Shown here: positions 33,270 through 42,067 of the stretch, in pieces | How positions within the stretch are numbered: the stretch's first letter is position 1 | Layout of the letters: every line of letters starts with the position of its first letter | NCBI GenBank assembly: GCA_947492745.1 | Contig: CANLOE010000028.1 | Span: 1 to 64,000, forward strand | Length of the DNA: 64,000 nt | Source: an uncultured Cyclobacteriaceae bacterium | Lineage (GTDB): Bacteria; Bacteroidota; Bacteroidia; Cytophagales; Cyclobacteriaceae | Reading direction: 5' to 3' | Position numbers and translations under genes: made by a program | The notes under the pieces: generated by a model | Databases searched by the model: none | What the model saw: only the letters and a program-made list of their open reading frames with translations | Told to the model about the DNA's origin: nothing

Positions 33270-33833
33270 ATGCAAGAAGAAAAAGACTGGGAAGGCTACA
33301 TCTCCAGGTACATCCTGAAATATGACCTGACCCACCTATTGACAGATAACGGTTCCAAAATACTCCGCATGGACCGGTTCATTGTCATCAATACCCATGG
33401 CATAAAAGTAGCCCTGCATTTTGAAAGTCCCTATAGGCAGAAACTCAATAAGATCTGTTTCAAGGATCTTGTATCGGGTACACGGATAAGCCTGTCCTTC
33501 GAGGCCGAGGAGGGCAGGTATTTCGGTGACGGCAATGTGAACCTTGTCGAAAGTTTCCTGAATATTCCCCTGATTCACGGCTGGACAGAGGATACCGTCC
33601 GCGTTGATGGCATACTGCTCAGGACAAAGGTCTTCCGTGGCCATAGCGGCAGGTCCCACATCTGTACCCTGCACAATAGGCACGGTCTCAGAAGGTGGTT
33701 GATGTACAGGCTCGGTATAGGTGTGTCCAGGGCATCGACGCCCCACAAGGGTGCCCTGCACCGGTACGAGGACCGGCTGCACTCCGTCATACCCGATAAA
33801 GGCCCCGGAATATTCCTCGATTTCAACCGATAG
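33270..33833 (+). CDS. Protein of unknown function (187 aa)
   Basis: Start chosen at the ATG (MQEEKDWEGYISRYILKYDL); a GTG 9 bp upstream is also open. A soluble mixed alpha/beta protein with a beta-rich middle (MDRFIVINTHGIKVALHFES, GTRISLSFEAEEGRYF) and a basic, His/Arg-rich C-terminal third (FRGHSGRSHICTLHNRHGLR). No domain recognised. It lies directly after the terminator of the structured repeat region and 63 bp before a secreted-protein gene in the same orientation. Confidence 0.5.
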   Translation: MQEEKDWEGYISRYILKYDLTHLLTDNGSKILRMDRFIVINTHGIKVALHFESPYRQKLNKICFKDLVSGTRISLSFEAEEGRYFGDGNVNLVESFLNIPLIHGWTEDTVRVDGILLRTKVFRGHSGRSHICTLHNRHGLRRWLMYRLGIGVSRASTPHKGALHRYEDRLHSVIPDKGPGIFLDFNR

Positions 33834-33896
33834 GGACCGGCGAACCCGTATCCATAGATCATACGGCGCATATTCATTTACCAAAAAACATATATA

Positions 33897-34313
33897 ATGA
33901 AAATCAGAAGATCATTGGTGGCATTTGTGGCCACAACGGTACTTTACGGACTGAACGGCACTGCGGCCGTAATGGCCCAGTCACTCTATGCCGACAGTGG
34001 CGACGGCTTTGACCGAGGGCAGGTCACGGCCCGTACGGGTGATACCGTGCGGTTTTTCACGGACATGCCGGGACTTGTTCCGGAAGAGCATTTCTGGATC
34101 ATCACCTCCACCGATGGCTGCCGTGATGCAATCTCTCTGGTAGAAGAGAGCGCGACGAAAGACGGTGTTCTCCTCTTTTTCCGCCTTAATGGCAGAGGGA
34201 CCTACCATTTGGCGACCTATCGGTCCTGCTTTCGGTCAGATTTCACAAATGGGCTATCGAACCGTGTAGCGGTAAAAGTGGAGGACCGTTGTCCGGATAT
34301 CGATAATGAGTGA
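33897..34313 (+). CDS. Secreted protein of unknown function (138 aa)
   Basis: Signal peptide in residues 1-28 (LVAFVATTVLYGLNGTAAVMAQ) with cleavage after AQ. The mature domain of about 110 aa is beta-rich with three or four cysteines (DGCRDA, YRSCFRSDF, VEDRCPDID), so disulphides are likely in the periplasm. It ends in an acidic tail. No family recognised. It is the last plus-strand gene before the membrane-protein operon at 34.9 kb. Confidence 0.6.
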   Translation: MKIRRSLVAFVATTVLYGLNGTAAVMAQSLYADSGDGFDRGQVTARTGDTVRFFTDMPGLVPEEHFWIITSTDGCRDAISLVEESATKDGVLLFFRLNGRGTYHLATYRSCFRSDFTNGLSNRVAVKVEDRCPDIDNE

Positions 34314-34483
34314 AATGTTTTAAAAAAAAGTATATGCAACAATCCGCAAATAGTCTGTAGGAACAATGCCGGATGCACTACCGATCGTGCGGACGAACCG
34401 AAAAGACAGGAACCTGAAAACCTCCACCCTGTCGGGCAGTAATTCCAGTATTTCCTTTCAGGTAACCGAGTCTACGGCACCCA

Positions 34484-34666
34484 TCACCTATCGTAGCGGT
34501 GTCCGTAATAGTGGTCGTAGAACATCTTTAGCTCATACGGCTTCAAAAACTGCCTTCTACCCGTTCTGAGTCCTTTCACGTTCTTCATCTCTCTCCTTAG
34601 CTGCTCGGTAGAGAATCCGCACCTGGCCGCAAGCTCTGATTTGGTCACCCATTTATCGATTTCCAT
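34484..34666 (-). CDS. Small helix-turn-helix protein (60 aa)
   Basis: A minus-strand ORF in an otherwise plus-strand region. The sequence WVTKSELAARCGFSTEQLRR followed by a basic turn and YELKMFYDHYYG reads as a compact HTH similar to the short Bacteroidota DNA-binding proteins near the DUF4248/MerR-like group. Upstream on its strand is an A-rich leader. Its position between the early genes and the large operon, divergent to the latter, suggests that it regulates that operon. A second short HTH protein closes the operon at 44952-45218. Confidence 0.6.
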   Translation of the reverse strand: MEIDKWVTKSELAARCGFSTEQLRREMKNVKGLRTGRRQFLKPYELKMFYDHYYGHRYDR

Positions 34667-34911
34667 AAACCTTTTTTTTTACTTTAAATTTACCCCGGAA
34701 GCATTGAACAGGTTATCGATAACCTACAAAAGACCCAACACTTCCCAAACTTTCTCAACCTGACCGATAACAAGGCATCAAGCCACCATCAATCCCATCT
34801 AAATCACTGATAAACAATAATTAAACAAGCTTTACAAAGCTTTCCCATCACGTCCCTTTCACCCTTTTCTTCTCCGTAAACCCTATCAATATTTGTCAAA
34901 AAACAAAGGGG

Positions 34912-35400
34912 ATGATAATACCATGGATAGCCGGCGGGGCTGCGGCACTCTACGCCCTGAACTACTTCCTGAGACTCGACAAGGCTTCGGGGACGGTACA
35001 GACTGAGACAAGGGTACAGGTACACGGGGTCACCCTTTCGGGGATCACCCTGAAAGTGTATGTAACCATCAAGAACCCCAACGACATAGTGCTGAAAATG
35101 AGACGCCCATATGTGACCATCGGCTACAATGGGGAAGTACTGGGATCCTCCCTTCTCTTTGAGGGATCGGGAAGTCCACAGGACATCATCAAGATCGGAA
35201 AACAGGGACAGACACCATTTACACTGGACATGAATTTCGGCTGGTTCACGCTCATCCGCGTCATCGGGGTGGATATCGTTGAAAAGATAAGGAACAAGGA
35301 CGGTAAAAATGCCACACTGGACATCAGTGCAAAAGTGAGTACCAAGGTAAACGGCTTCCCTTACGAGGACGAAAAGAAGATAACCCTTCGGTTCCTATGA
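34912..35400 (+). CDS. Membrane-anchored LEA/WHy-like beta-domain protein
   Basis: 162 aa. N-terminal membrane helix (IIPWIAGGAAALYALNYFL), then a beta-sandwich-like domain with the pattern seen in LEA14/water-stress (WHy) domains: VTLSGITLKVYVTIKNPNDI, YVTIGYNGEVLGSSLLFEG, GQTPFTLDMNF. AAAGGGGATG gives a usable start. First gene of an operon of at least 17 genes; the stop overlaps the next start (ATGA). Single-helix anchors recur throughout this operon, so the product is probably part of one membrane-associated assembly. Confidence 0.65.
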   Translation: MIIPWIAGGAAALYALNYFLRLDKASGTVQTETRVQVHGVTLSGITLKVYVTIKNPNDIVLKMRRPYVTIGYNGEVLGSSLLFEGSGSPQDIIKIGKQGQTPFTLDMNFGWFTLIRVIGVDIVEKIRNKDGKNATLDISAKVSTKVNGFPYEDEKKITLRFL

Positions 35401-36413
35401 TCAGCAAGAAAAGAAATATCAGGTCGGGTCATGAGTACGACAGGTACTTTGCCAAGAGTATCGGAGTCGATACCGTCATCAAAAAGGACGCAAAATTGCA
35501 CCATACCCTGAACCTCATGAAGGAGATGATATGGGAGACCCTTGACGATACGGCCCGGATCGCCCCGCTCTTAAAGGGCAGGGATCTTCGGGAGACCTGT
35601 CGGAACGTCTGGCAATGGGTCTATGACCATATCCAGTACAAGCCCGACAAACGGTTCATCGAACAGGTAAGGAGGGCCATCAGGATATGGGCGGACCGAA
35701 AGACGGGCTGCGATTGCGACTGTATGAGCATGATGGTGGTCGGGATCCTGCTGAACCTCGATATAAAATGTGAGCTGTCCGTAACGGCATACCTGAACAA
35801 AAGGGAACCCTTTGCACCGCTCAGGTACAGCCATATCTATCCGATAGTACCGACACCCGATGGTGGTTACATCACGATGGACTGTGTGACCGACCGTTTC
35901 GATTTCGAGGTACCCTTTGCCAAGTGCCTTCGCTTCGAAGTGCTGGACAGGAAGAAGATACTGCCCATCGCCCCGATTTCCATGGAGGTGAGCGGAGTGG
36001 ACACCTTTGCCCTTCATGAGATCATCGAGGTATCCGATGAAGCTGACAGGCCGGGGAAAGGGAAGGCAGTGCCCGGTACCGTAGAACGGAACTATTTCAT
36101 GCCGTCGGTAAGCGTTTCGACGGATTACAGTAAACACAGCCCCGTTTTCAATCAAAATGTCTTTATGCGGGAAAATCGGGACGGTACGGGGTATCAAGAT
36201 TTAGTGTCGGTCCATGACCGGTTGATAAGGGATATCGAAGCGATCAGGGCCAAAGTGGGAAATGCCGTCAACAGGACGATAAAGCCCGACCATAGGAAAG
36301 GTCTGCCATTGGGGAAACTGCTATTGGCCTCTGCAATCGGTTACGGTACCTATTTGACGGTAAGATTTTTAACGGAACAAAACACGAAAGACAATGGAAC
36401 TTCACAGACTTGA
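35397..36413 (+). CDS. Transglutaminase-like cysteine peptidase with C-terminal membrane anchor
   Basis: 338 aa. Residues about 65-170 form a transglutaminase-like core: Cys in GCDCDCMSMMVVGIL (105-109), His146 in RYSHIYPIV and Asp162 in YITMDCVTDRF make the papain-like triad. A single membrane helix lies near the C-terminus (LLLASAIGYGTYLTVRFL). Activity could be proteolysis or cross-linking of neighbouring structural proteins, which in a particle would be maturation; this is inferred. Overlaps the genes before (4 bp) and after (20 bp). Confidence 0.7.
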   Translation: MISKKRNIRSGHEYDRYFAKSIGVDTVIKKDAKLHHTLNLMKEMIWETLDDTARIAPLLKGRDLRETCRNVWQWVYDHIQYKPDKRFIEQVRRAIRIWADRKTGCDCDCMSMMVVGILLNLDIKCELSVTAYLNKREPFAPLRYSHIYPIVPTPDGGYITMDCVTDRFDFEVPFAKCLRFEVLDRKKILPIAPISMEVSGVDTFALHEIIEVSDEADRPGKGKAVPGTVERNYFMPSVSVSTDYSKHSPVFNQNVFMRENRDGTGYQDLVSVHDRLIRDIEAIRAKVGNAVNRTIKPDHRKGLPLGKLLLASAIGYGTYLTVRFLTEQNTKDNGTSQT

Positions 36414-37665
36414 CGGTATCCCCGTTGGCGGGATCGACATCTTGGACATACAGTCACCCGATGGTGATATGGGAACGGTCGAAAGCCCGTTGAAAGGTCC
36501 CTTGCAGGACGGCACCGACGGCCTCGGACCGGTACAGGACCCCAAGATAGTGCTGACCTTTACAGGCCGGGACGGCAATACCTATCACGCGGATGCGGAC
36601 GAGAATATCTATCTGGCCCTGGACGGCCCCGGACTCGATGGTTTCTTCAAGAAGATAGGTAAAGGGATAAAGAAATTTTCAAAAAAGGTCGGAAAGGCCG
36701 CCGGGAAGGTAGGTAAAGCCTTCAACCGCTTTGTCAACCCGGCCACTATCCTGTTAAGGAACGGGTTCCTTGCCGCAATGAAGCTCAATATGTTCAAGGT
36801 ACCCGAGCGCTTGCGTTTCGGATACCTTTCGGACGATGAGGCAAGACGTAGGGGGATGGACCCCAACGGTTTTGCCAAGCTTAAAAAGGTCAGTGAAAAG
36901 GCCCACAAGATCTATACAGCGGCAGGGGGCAAAGAAAGCAACCTGAGAAAGGCGATCCTGACGGGCAAGGGCAACAGGGACCGTCTGGTGGCCCTCTCGG
37001 GAATCGGTCTGAACGGCCTCGGGCTTTCCCCCGATCTGGACCCGGATGACCGGTTTAACGATGAATTCGAGCGGTTCATCGTCGAGGCCGATGCGGATAC
37101 CGTCGAAATGGCCCTGAGCGGACAGGTACAGGTAGAGGGGATCGGTGCGGTCGCAGAGACGGGCACAGCAGTTGCCAGTGGTGTTGTTGCCGCACTGGGT
37201 ACCGCGTTGAGCAAGGTACAAGGTGTCTTTGACCGGGCGAAGCCGGTAGCGGACTCTGCAAGGACACTGGTGGACAGTGGTAGATCACTGTTCGATACGG
37301 GCAGGGATATCAGAAATACCATCAGGGATATTGCCCCCCGGCCCGTGCCAACGGACGCAATGGCCCCGGACCTGCCCCCTCCGACCTCCCCGCAGGGTAT
37401 CGGCGCAAAGGAGAGCAGGCCAGAGGGAGAGAGCTGGGCACAACGTAACAAATGGCTGCTCATTGGGGGTACAGTGGTCTTCGTGGGCGGTGGAATCGGA
37501 TATGCCTACTACAGGAACAAGAAAAACCAGGAAGAAGCAAAGAAGAAAATACCGAAGACCAAAAGGTCGCTGAACGGACCACCGAAAAGAACCTACAAAA
37601 GGAAGGCCGTGAAGGGCAGGACCGCGAATAGTGGCAATGCCATGGCCTCTAAGCTCTTATTGTAA
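36394..37665 (+). CDS. Large membrane-anchored structural-type protein
   Basis: 423 aa. After an acidic start (residues 1-75) comes a Lys-rich amphipathic segment (IGKGIKKFSKKVGKAAGKVG, about 88-112), a helical domain (115-230), an Ala/Val-rich helical stretch (GTAVASGVVAALGTALSKVQ), a Pro-rich linker and one membrane helix near 352-371 (LLIGGTVVFVGGGIGYAYY) with a basic tail. No known domain. The combination of amphipathic helices and an anchor suggests a protein lying along or inside a membrane. Its size and central place in the operon fit a main internal or membrane component of a particle; this is inference. Confidence 0.6.
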   Translation: MELHRLDGIPVGGIDILDIQSPDGDMGTVESPLKGPLQDGTDGLGPVQDPKIVLTFTGRDGNTYHADADENIYLALDGPGLDGFFKKIGKGIKKFSKKVGKAAGKVGKAFNRFVNPATILLRNGFLAAMKLNMFKVPERLRFGYLSDDEARRRGMDPNGFAKLKKVSEKAHKIYTAAGGKESNLRKAILTGKGNRDRLVALSGIGLNGLGLSPDLDPDDRFNDEFERFIVEADADTVEMALSGQVQVEGIGAVAETGTAVASGVVAALGTALSKVQGVFDRAKPVADSARTLVDSGRSLFDTGRDIRNTIRDIAPRPVPTDAMAPDLPPPTSPQGIGAKESRPEGESWAQRNKWLLIGGTVVFVGGGIGYAYYRNKKNQEEAKKKIPKTKRSLNGPPKRTYKRKAVKGRTANSGNAMASKLLL

Positions 37666-37695
37666 CAACGATATCGGATACCAAAAGAAAATGAC

Positions 37696-38322
37696 ATGAA
37701 ACAGATGACCAAAAAGGAAAAAGAAGAAAGAGAGAAGACCAAAAAGAAAAATGTCGAAAAAGCAAAAGAGGCCGGGGCCATTATCGGGTCGGGGCTGGCC
37801 AGTTACCTGCTCGCCTCTTCCATGGGCCGTCCCCTGAAACTGGGAGCCGGTCTGGCGGCACTCCTAGCAGGTGCGTTCTACAACAAGTCCTGGGTACTTT
37901 CCAGTGGTATGATCATGTTGGTCAGCCCCAATATCCCTGCAACGGGCCAACAGGGTGATGAATCCCTCGAAGGGTTCGGGGATGAACTGGACAGGGCCAA
38001 GGGGCGGGCCATGAACGCACTCAGGCTATTGGGCAAGAACTTTTATATGGACAAGATCTCCGATGAAATGAAAGAGAACATGGAGCTACAGGGCATGGAG
38101 GACGCTACCGATATCATGATGGGCCTCGGTAACTCGGTACGGGCCGAGAACTTCGACACCTCGGAGGTGGACAGTATCATTAGAGAACTGGAAGCCGGCA
38201 ATGCGGACCGGCTCATAGAACAGAGCGGTTCCGTTAACGAGGAATTTTCAGGTGTAGGGAATGCCGACATAAATGAACTGGATGGATTGGATGCGGTCAG
38301 CCTTGCCGCTGCCGCTTACTGA
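37696..38322 (+). CDS. Membrane protein of unknown function (208 aa)
   Basis: Lys/Glu-rich N-terminus (residues 1-25), then two hydrophobic segments (AGAIIGSGLASYLLASSMG and LGAGLAALLAGAFYN, then VLSSGMIMLVSPNIP), then a long soluble acidic C-terminal half. No family recognised. It begins 30 bp after the previous gene and ends 28 bp before the next, in the same operon. Likely a membrane component of the same assembly. Confidence 0.6.
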   Translation: MKQMTKKEKEEREKTKKKNVEKAKEAGAIIGSGLASYLLASSMGRPLKLGAGLAALLAGAFYNKSWVLSSGMIMLVSPNIPATGQQGDESLEGFGDELDRAKGRAMNALRLLGKNFYMDKISDEMKENMELQGMEDATDIMMGLGNSVRAENFDTSEVDSIIRELEAGNADRLIEQSGSVNEEFSGVGNADINELDGLDAVSLAAAAY

Positions 38323-38350
38323 AAATAATAACGGAAACTCAAAATAAACA

Positions 38351-38983
38351 ATGACAATGAAACGAAAATCAAGCAGAGAGCTGTTCCTGGAAATTGTGAA
38401 TGCCCATGTGCAGTTGAAGAACGAGAAAAAGCCCTTTGATCCCGAAATGGTCATGGTGGCCGAGAAGATAAAGGATGGAAGGTTACAGCTCATAGACATG
38501 GCCTATACCAGCATCAAGTACGCGGGTGACAAGGCGACCATCCACATGTTCGAGACTCAGGATGCGAAGGAAACAGGGATCACGAACGTCACACAGGCCA
38601 AGCTACAAAAGGACAGGTTGTTCCTCCCTACGGCCATCACCCTTTTGGCAGCGGCCTTTAATGGCGACCTTCCCAACTCCGACAGGGAGTGGAAGAGCCT
38701 GAAATTGAAGTCCATCTATGACTCGATCAAGAAAATCCCTGGACTTCCTCAAGGAGATGTCACCTTCACGGCCAACAAAAAGCTAATTCTGGACGAAAGG
38801 CCGATGCAGGAATTCGTGACGGACAACAACCATCAGGTGAACCTGGGAACGTACCAGATCGACAACCCCCGATTTGTCAAGGACGATATCGAGTTCGAGT
38901 TCACGATCGAGGTCGGTGAAGATCTTCCCGAAAAGGTGCTGATCAAGGTAGATCTCAACGGTACGGGTACCGCACCAGCATAA
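38351..38983 (+). CDS. Candidate major structural protein (210 aa), beta-rich C-terminal half
   Basis: Residues 1-115 are mainly helical; 120-210 are beta-rich (GDVTFTANKKLILDER, NLGTYQIDNPRFVKDDIEFE, FTIEVGEDLPEKVLIKVDLN) and end GTGTAPA. The strand pattern with 'NLGTYQIDNPR...DDIEFEFTIE' is what a jelly-roll coat protein could look like, and the protein is soluble with no anchor, unlike its neighbours. It is followed by three more small beta-rich proteins. A capsid or shell role is proposed from fold pattern and context only. Structure prediction would decide. Confidence 0.5.
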   Translation: MTMKRKSSRELFLEIVNAHVQLKNEKKPFDPEMVMVAEKIKDGRLQLIDMAYTSIKYAGDKATIHMFETQDAKETGITNVTQAKLQKDRLFLPTAITLLAAAFNGDLPNSDREWKSLKLKSIYDSIKKIPGLPQGDVTFTANKKLILDERPMQEFVTDNNHQVNLGTYQIDNPRFVKDDIEFEFTIEVGEDLPEKVLIKVDLNGTGTAPA

Positions 38984-38994
38984 GATAGTGCATT

Positions 38995-39390
38995 ATGGAG
39001 GAAGTAAAGATAGAACATATCGAACGTTACCCCTATTTCCAATTGTTCATCGATGAACCCAACAAGACCTATACCAGGGAATACGAGTTCAACAGGAACA
39101 CATTGGAGATAGTGGGCATACAGTTGACCAGCCGTTTCTTTGACAGGTTGTCGCTCAGGGGTACACAGCGCATGGAGATCGGGGGCGATACGGTTTTTGA
39201 TGAAGGACTTCCGTCCAGACTGTTCATGTCGAACGACGGGGCGGTAAGGCCGAGGTTTTTCCCCCTGAGCATTCCGGTCCCCAATGACCTGGCCCTGAAA
39301 TTCAGGTTCAGGGACCATGATCACCCTTACGCCCCTTTCGGGGACGGGTATGATGTATTTGTATCAATGATAACCAAGGAAAGGAAATGA
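38995..39390 (+). CDS. Small beta-rich protein, candidate shell or capsid component (131 aa)
   Basis: Nearly all beta by pattern: YFQLFIDEPNKTYTREYEFN, LEIVGIQLTSRFF, GTQRMEIGGDTVFDEG, FFPLSIPVPNDLALKFRFRD. The length and strand number fit a single jelly roll. Begins 11 bp after the previous gene and overlaps the next (ATGA). No known domain. It could pair with the 210-aa or 175-aa proteins in a two-protein shell, as in membrane-containing viruses with single-jelly-roll coats; this is a hypothesis. Confidence 0.5.
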   Translation: MEEVKIEHIERYPYFQLFIDEPNKTYTREYEFNRNTLEIVGIQLTSRFFDRLSLRGTQRMEIGGDTVFDEGLPSRLFMSNDGAVRPRFFPLSIPVPNDLALKFRFRDHDHPYAPFGDGYDVFVSMITKERK

Positions 39391-39914
39391 GAGAAGTAAG
39401 GGCCATTCAAGGTCTCAACGGTGAAACGCGAAAGATGCTCATCAGGAGACGGTTTGTTCCCATAGAGTTCACCATCAGCGAAAGTGGCGGTCACAGGGGC
39501 TTTGAAACCAAACTCCCGGCCAATGTCTCCAAGGTTGTGGGTTTCTATGCGACCGTTGACACTGGCAGAAGAACGGAGGCCGGGGACAGGTACTATCTGG
39601 GGGTCGGCAGGGATAGCGGTCTTGCCGGGGACGCGGACTTTATCACGGGGCTTGATACGGGGACCATCGAAGAAGCCCGAACCGATTTCTCGATCTATGC
39701 GGAGTCCGGTGAATGGGTCTTCTATGCACAGCCCGAACGACTTGATTTCAGCGTCTATGCCACCAATGACGGCATAGGTCTGAGCAGGGTGGCGACCATC
39801 AAGGTAACGGACAGGGCTACGGGAAAAACTGAGGACTATGCGGTGTGGCGCAGCCGAAGCCCCGGACCGGATAACCTTGACTTTGTAGTGGAGTACAGTG
39901 AATCCGGTATGTGA
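39387..39914 (+). CDS. Beta-rich protein, candidate shell or spike component (175 aa)
   Basis: Starts MREVRAIQGLNGETRKMLIR; the rest is beta-strand-rich (FVPIEFTISESGGHRGFE, VVGFYATVDTGRRTEAGDRY, WVFYAQPERLDFSVYATND, RVATIKVTDRATGKTEDYAV) with no membrane helix or signal. Overlaps the preceding gene by 4 bp and meets the next start (TGATG). No family recognised. The compact beta sandwich fits a coat or receptor-binding protein; the context is the only support for that. Confidence 0.5.
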   Translation: MREVRAIQGLNGETRKMLIRRRFVPIEFTISESGGHRGFETKLPANVSKVVGFYATVDTGRRTEAGDRYYLGVGRDSGLAGDADFITGLDTGTIEEARTDFSIYAESGEWVFYAQPERLDFSVYATNDGIGLSRVATIKVTDRATGKTEDYAVWRSRSPGPDNLDFVVEYSESGM

Positions 39915-40192
39915 TGGTCAGGGCAGAATTGAGATTAAGGAACCAAAGGGGTGTTTTCTGGGCCGGACAGATTGGGGATATCATTAAGACCGATACGGGC
40001 AAATATGGACAAGGCGAGAAATCATTGGGCATCCACCTGGACAATGCCGAGCTGGTACCCTTGGACGTAAGGACGGACGATGGGGAGGAATACATCCAAG
40101 GTTCCTTGAGGGACCTTGGGCTATCCGAAAATGACCTGCCCTACAGGTTCAGGTTGTGGCTCTTGGTCGAAGAAGAACCGATAGAACTTTGA
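39914..40192 (+). CDS. Small protein of unknown function (92 aa)
   Basis: Start at the ATG overlapping the previous stop. Beta-rich, starting MVRAELRLRNQRGVFWAGQI, with a KOW/SH3-like spacing of strands; acidic C-terminal half (VRTDDGEEYIQGSLRDLGL). No membrane segment. It sits in the run of small soluble beta proteins between the two membrane-protein groups of the operon. Function unknown. Confidence 0.5.
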   Translation: MVRAELRLRNQRGVFWAGQIGDIIKTDTGKYGQGEKSLGIHLDNAELVPLDVRTDDGEEYIQGSLRDLGLSENDLPYRFRLWLLVEEEPIEL

Positions 40193-40197
40193 ATGCA

Positions 40198-40509
40198 ATG
40201 GTAGAAGATTTCATAGTAGTACTGGCCTCACAACGTGTCAGGGAGCGTGGGTTCAGCAGGTACAGACTGAGCCATCGTGACCTGAGCATTGCCCCAAATG
40301 AAAAGCGCGAGGTTAGGGCATACAACGAGATATGGTTCCTTGTGCATGCTGGCGAAGGGATACTGATCAGTAGTGACTATGGAGAATATGACCATGACAA
40401 TGGGGCATCGGGCGAGAACATCCATGAACACGGTGACATCATCACCATCACCAATGGATCGGCAACGGTAAAACAGGCGAAATTCATTCAGGTGCAACTA
40501 CAGGGATAA
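40198..40509 (+). CDS. Small beta-rich protein (103 aa), candidate shell component
   Basis: Start at the ATG 5 bp after the previous stop; an upstream in-frame extension overlaps the previous gene. Beta pattern with acidic loops: DFIVVLASQRVRERGFSRYR, IWFLVHAGEGILISSDYGEY, HGDIITITNGSATVKQAKFI. The fold could be cupin-like or a small jelly roll. No family recognised. Fourth consecutive beta-rich small protein in the operon. Confidence 0.5.
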   Translation: MVEDFIVVLASQRVRERGFSRYRLSHRDLSIAPNEKREVRAYNEIWFLVHAGEGILISSDYGEYDHDNGASGENIHEHGDIITITNGSATVKQAKFIQVQLQG

Positions 40510-40513
40510 GAAT

Positions 40514-41395
40514 ATGGAAAGCGAAAGGATAAAAAGACCCGCATCCATGCGGCTGAGCGATGAGGAGTACGAGGAAATGGAAGCCATGGGACTCAACAAC
40601 GAGAGTGCCTACATGCGGCACAAATGGAACGAGTACCGAACAGGAGAATTACAAGGTATGGACAGCACGGAAAGCCCAAAGGACCTTGGGACGGCACTGG
40701 CACTGCAAAGGGCCGAATTCGAAAACCAGAGACTGCGGGAAAAGGTCGATGAGCTTTCCCGTAGTAAAGAAGAAACGATGAACGGAATCGGGGACCAGGT
40801 GGGACAGATGCTCAGGGACGAACTCATGAAGCGGGACCATGAGAACCTGAAAAAGGAAAACGAAAGGCAGGGCAAAGAGATAGACAGGTTAGAGGCCGAA
40901 CTGAGGAAGTCGGAGAAGCTTGTGGATGACAAGAGTGGTGAGGTCGCGGAAATGGTGAAGAAGCTCGGATACATCGAATTGGGAAAGGCTCTATTGCCCT
41001 CTGCGATAAACGGACTGGCCAAACGCTATCCGAAACAGTTGCAGGGACTGGCCTCTACCCTTGGTGAGCTGGGGGGTGAAATGGCTGCGCTGCCCGAAGC
41101 CTCGGCCAGCATGGACAGCGAACAGGAACAGCTACTTGCGATAGCGGAATACCTGCACGACCTGTTCAAGGACAGCTTCGACCGGTTCATTGCTGTGGCC
41201 GATCTCATGGGACAGGCGCAGAGAATGGAAGAAACGACATTACAAAAGGTCAACTACTACATCTCACAATTAATCAAGGTAAGGAACTCAAACAACAAAC
41301 AGGATGTCGATCAAAACAATCATAGCACAGCGGTCAAAGATGGCAAAGAAGAAGCAAACAGAACTGAGGCTGAAAACCGAGAGCAGGAACGATGA
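40514..41395 (+). CDS. Coiled-coil protein (293 aa)
   Basis: Residues 1-45 begin with an RHH-like segment (IKRPASMRLSDEEYEEMEAM); 60-150 form a long coiled coil (LREKVDELSRSKEETMNGIG, LKKENERQGKEIDRLEAELR); 155-255 are helical. No membrane helix, Gln/Asn-rich C-terminus. Likely a scaffold or assembly factor within the operon. Its end overlaps the next ORF. No sequence family recognised. Confidence 0.6.
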   Translation: MESERIKRPASMRLSDEEYEEMEAMGLNNESAYMRHKWNEYRTGELQGMDSTESPKDLGTALALQRAEFENQRLREKVDELSRSKEETMNGIGDQVGQMLRDELMKRDHENLKKENERQGKEIDRLEAELRKSEKLVDDKSGEVAEMVKKLGYIELGKALLPSAINGLAKRYPKQLQGLASTLGELGGEMAALPEASASMDSEQEQLLAIAEYLHDLFKDSFDRFIAVADLMGQAQRMEETTLQKVNYYISQLIKVRNSNNKQDVDQNNHSTAVKDGKEEANRTEAENREQER

Positions 41396-41534
41396 GCAGA
41401 CCGAACAGCTCCACAGGGCATTGGAGACCCTGCTCGAAGAATTCGGGGCAGAAGGGGTCATCAAAATGGTGGACATCTTTCAGCGCGACGGGTTTGTCAG
41501 GAGCATGGTGAGGTTGAAACTGAAAACCAGATAG
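41340..41534 (+). CDS. Small basic helical protein (64-76 aa)
   Basis: The ATG at 41340 (MAKKKQTELRLKTESRNDEQ) is preferred; an ATG at 41304 would add 12 residues. It overlaps the coiled-coil gene by more than 50 bp in another frame. Helical C-terminus (LHRALETLLEEFGAEGVIKM). No family recognised. The overlap makes this less certain than its neighbours, but the frame stays open and ends 4 bp before the next start. Confidence 0.5.
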   Translation: MAKKKQTELRLKTESRNDEQTEQLHRALETLLEEFGAEGVIKMVDIFQRDGFVRSMVRLKLKTR

Positions 41535-41538
41535 CCCC

Positions 41539-42063
41539 ATGGCGGCCCCTTTAATGGTAAGGGCGGCACTGGCGGCAGATGCCATCCGCCAGAACAGAAA
41601 GGAACGTAAACGGGATACCGAACCTTTGCCAGTGGACAGGACCACGGCCATAATAATGGCCCGTGAAAAACTTAGACAGGTCAAGTTCAGAAATAGGTTG
41701 AGGAACGGGGCTTTGCTGACGGGAGGCACCATCATAACGGTGATCGTCGGTGTGCATTTTTACAACAAATGGCGAAAGGCGCAGAGCGAAAAGAACGCGC
41801 TGGACGGGGGAAGCGGTGCAAGGTTCGCCCTGCGGATAAAGATGGCCTTCGAAAACGATTATCTATGGGGCTGGGGCGTTGATACCGATGCGCTTTTCAA
41901 AGCGCTCGAAGATATCCCCGATAGGAAAACAATGTTACGGACGGAAGCCGCCTATTTCGCGCAGAACAATACACCACTTGCAGCCGACCTCAAAGACGAG
42001 CTGAGCATAGCAAATTTTGAAAAGGCAACGGGCATAATAGACTTGGTAAAGTTAAAAACATAA
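41539..42063 (+). CDS. Single-helix membrane protein (174 aa)
   Basis: Basic N-terminus (residues 1-50), one membrane helix about 57-75 (GALLTGGTIITVIVGVHFYN), then a soluble helical domain with aromatic residues (FENDYLWGWGVDTDALFKAL). The C-terminal part (about 110-170) has the look of a lysozyme-like or peptidoglycan-associated helical domain, but no catalytic motif can be assigned. It is encoded 4 bp after the previous gene and 4 bp before the next, so tightly cotranscribed. Confidence 0.6.
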   Translation: MAAPLMVRAALAADAIRQNRKERKRDTEPLPVDRTTAIIMAREKLRQVKFRNRLRNGALLTGGTIITVIVGVHFYNKWRKAQSEKNALDGGSGARFALRIKMAFENDYLWGWGVDTDALFKALEDIPDRKTMLRTEAAYFAQNNTPLAADLKDELSIANFEKATGIIDLVKLKT

Positions 42064-42067
42064 TATC

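Noticed and set aside
34366-34569. 67-aa plus-strand ORF
   Set aside because: It is antisense to the small HTH gene at 34484-34666, whose protein has a recognisable fold.
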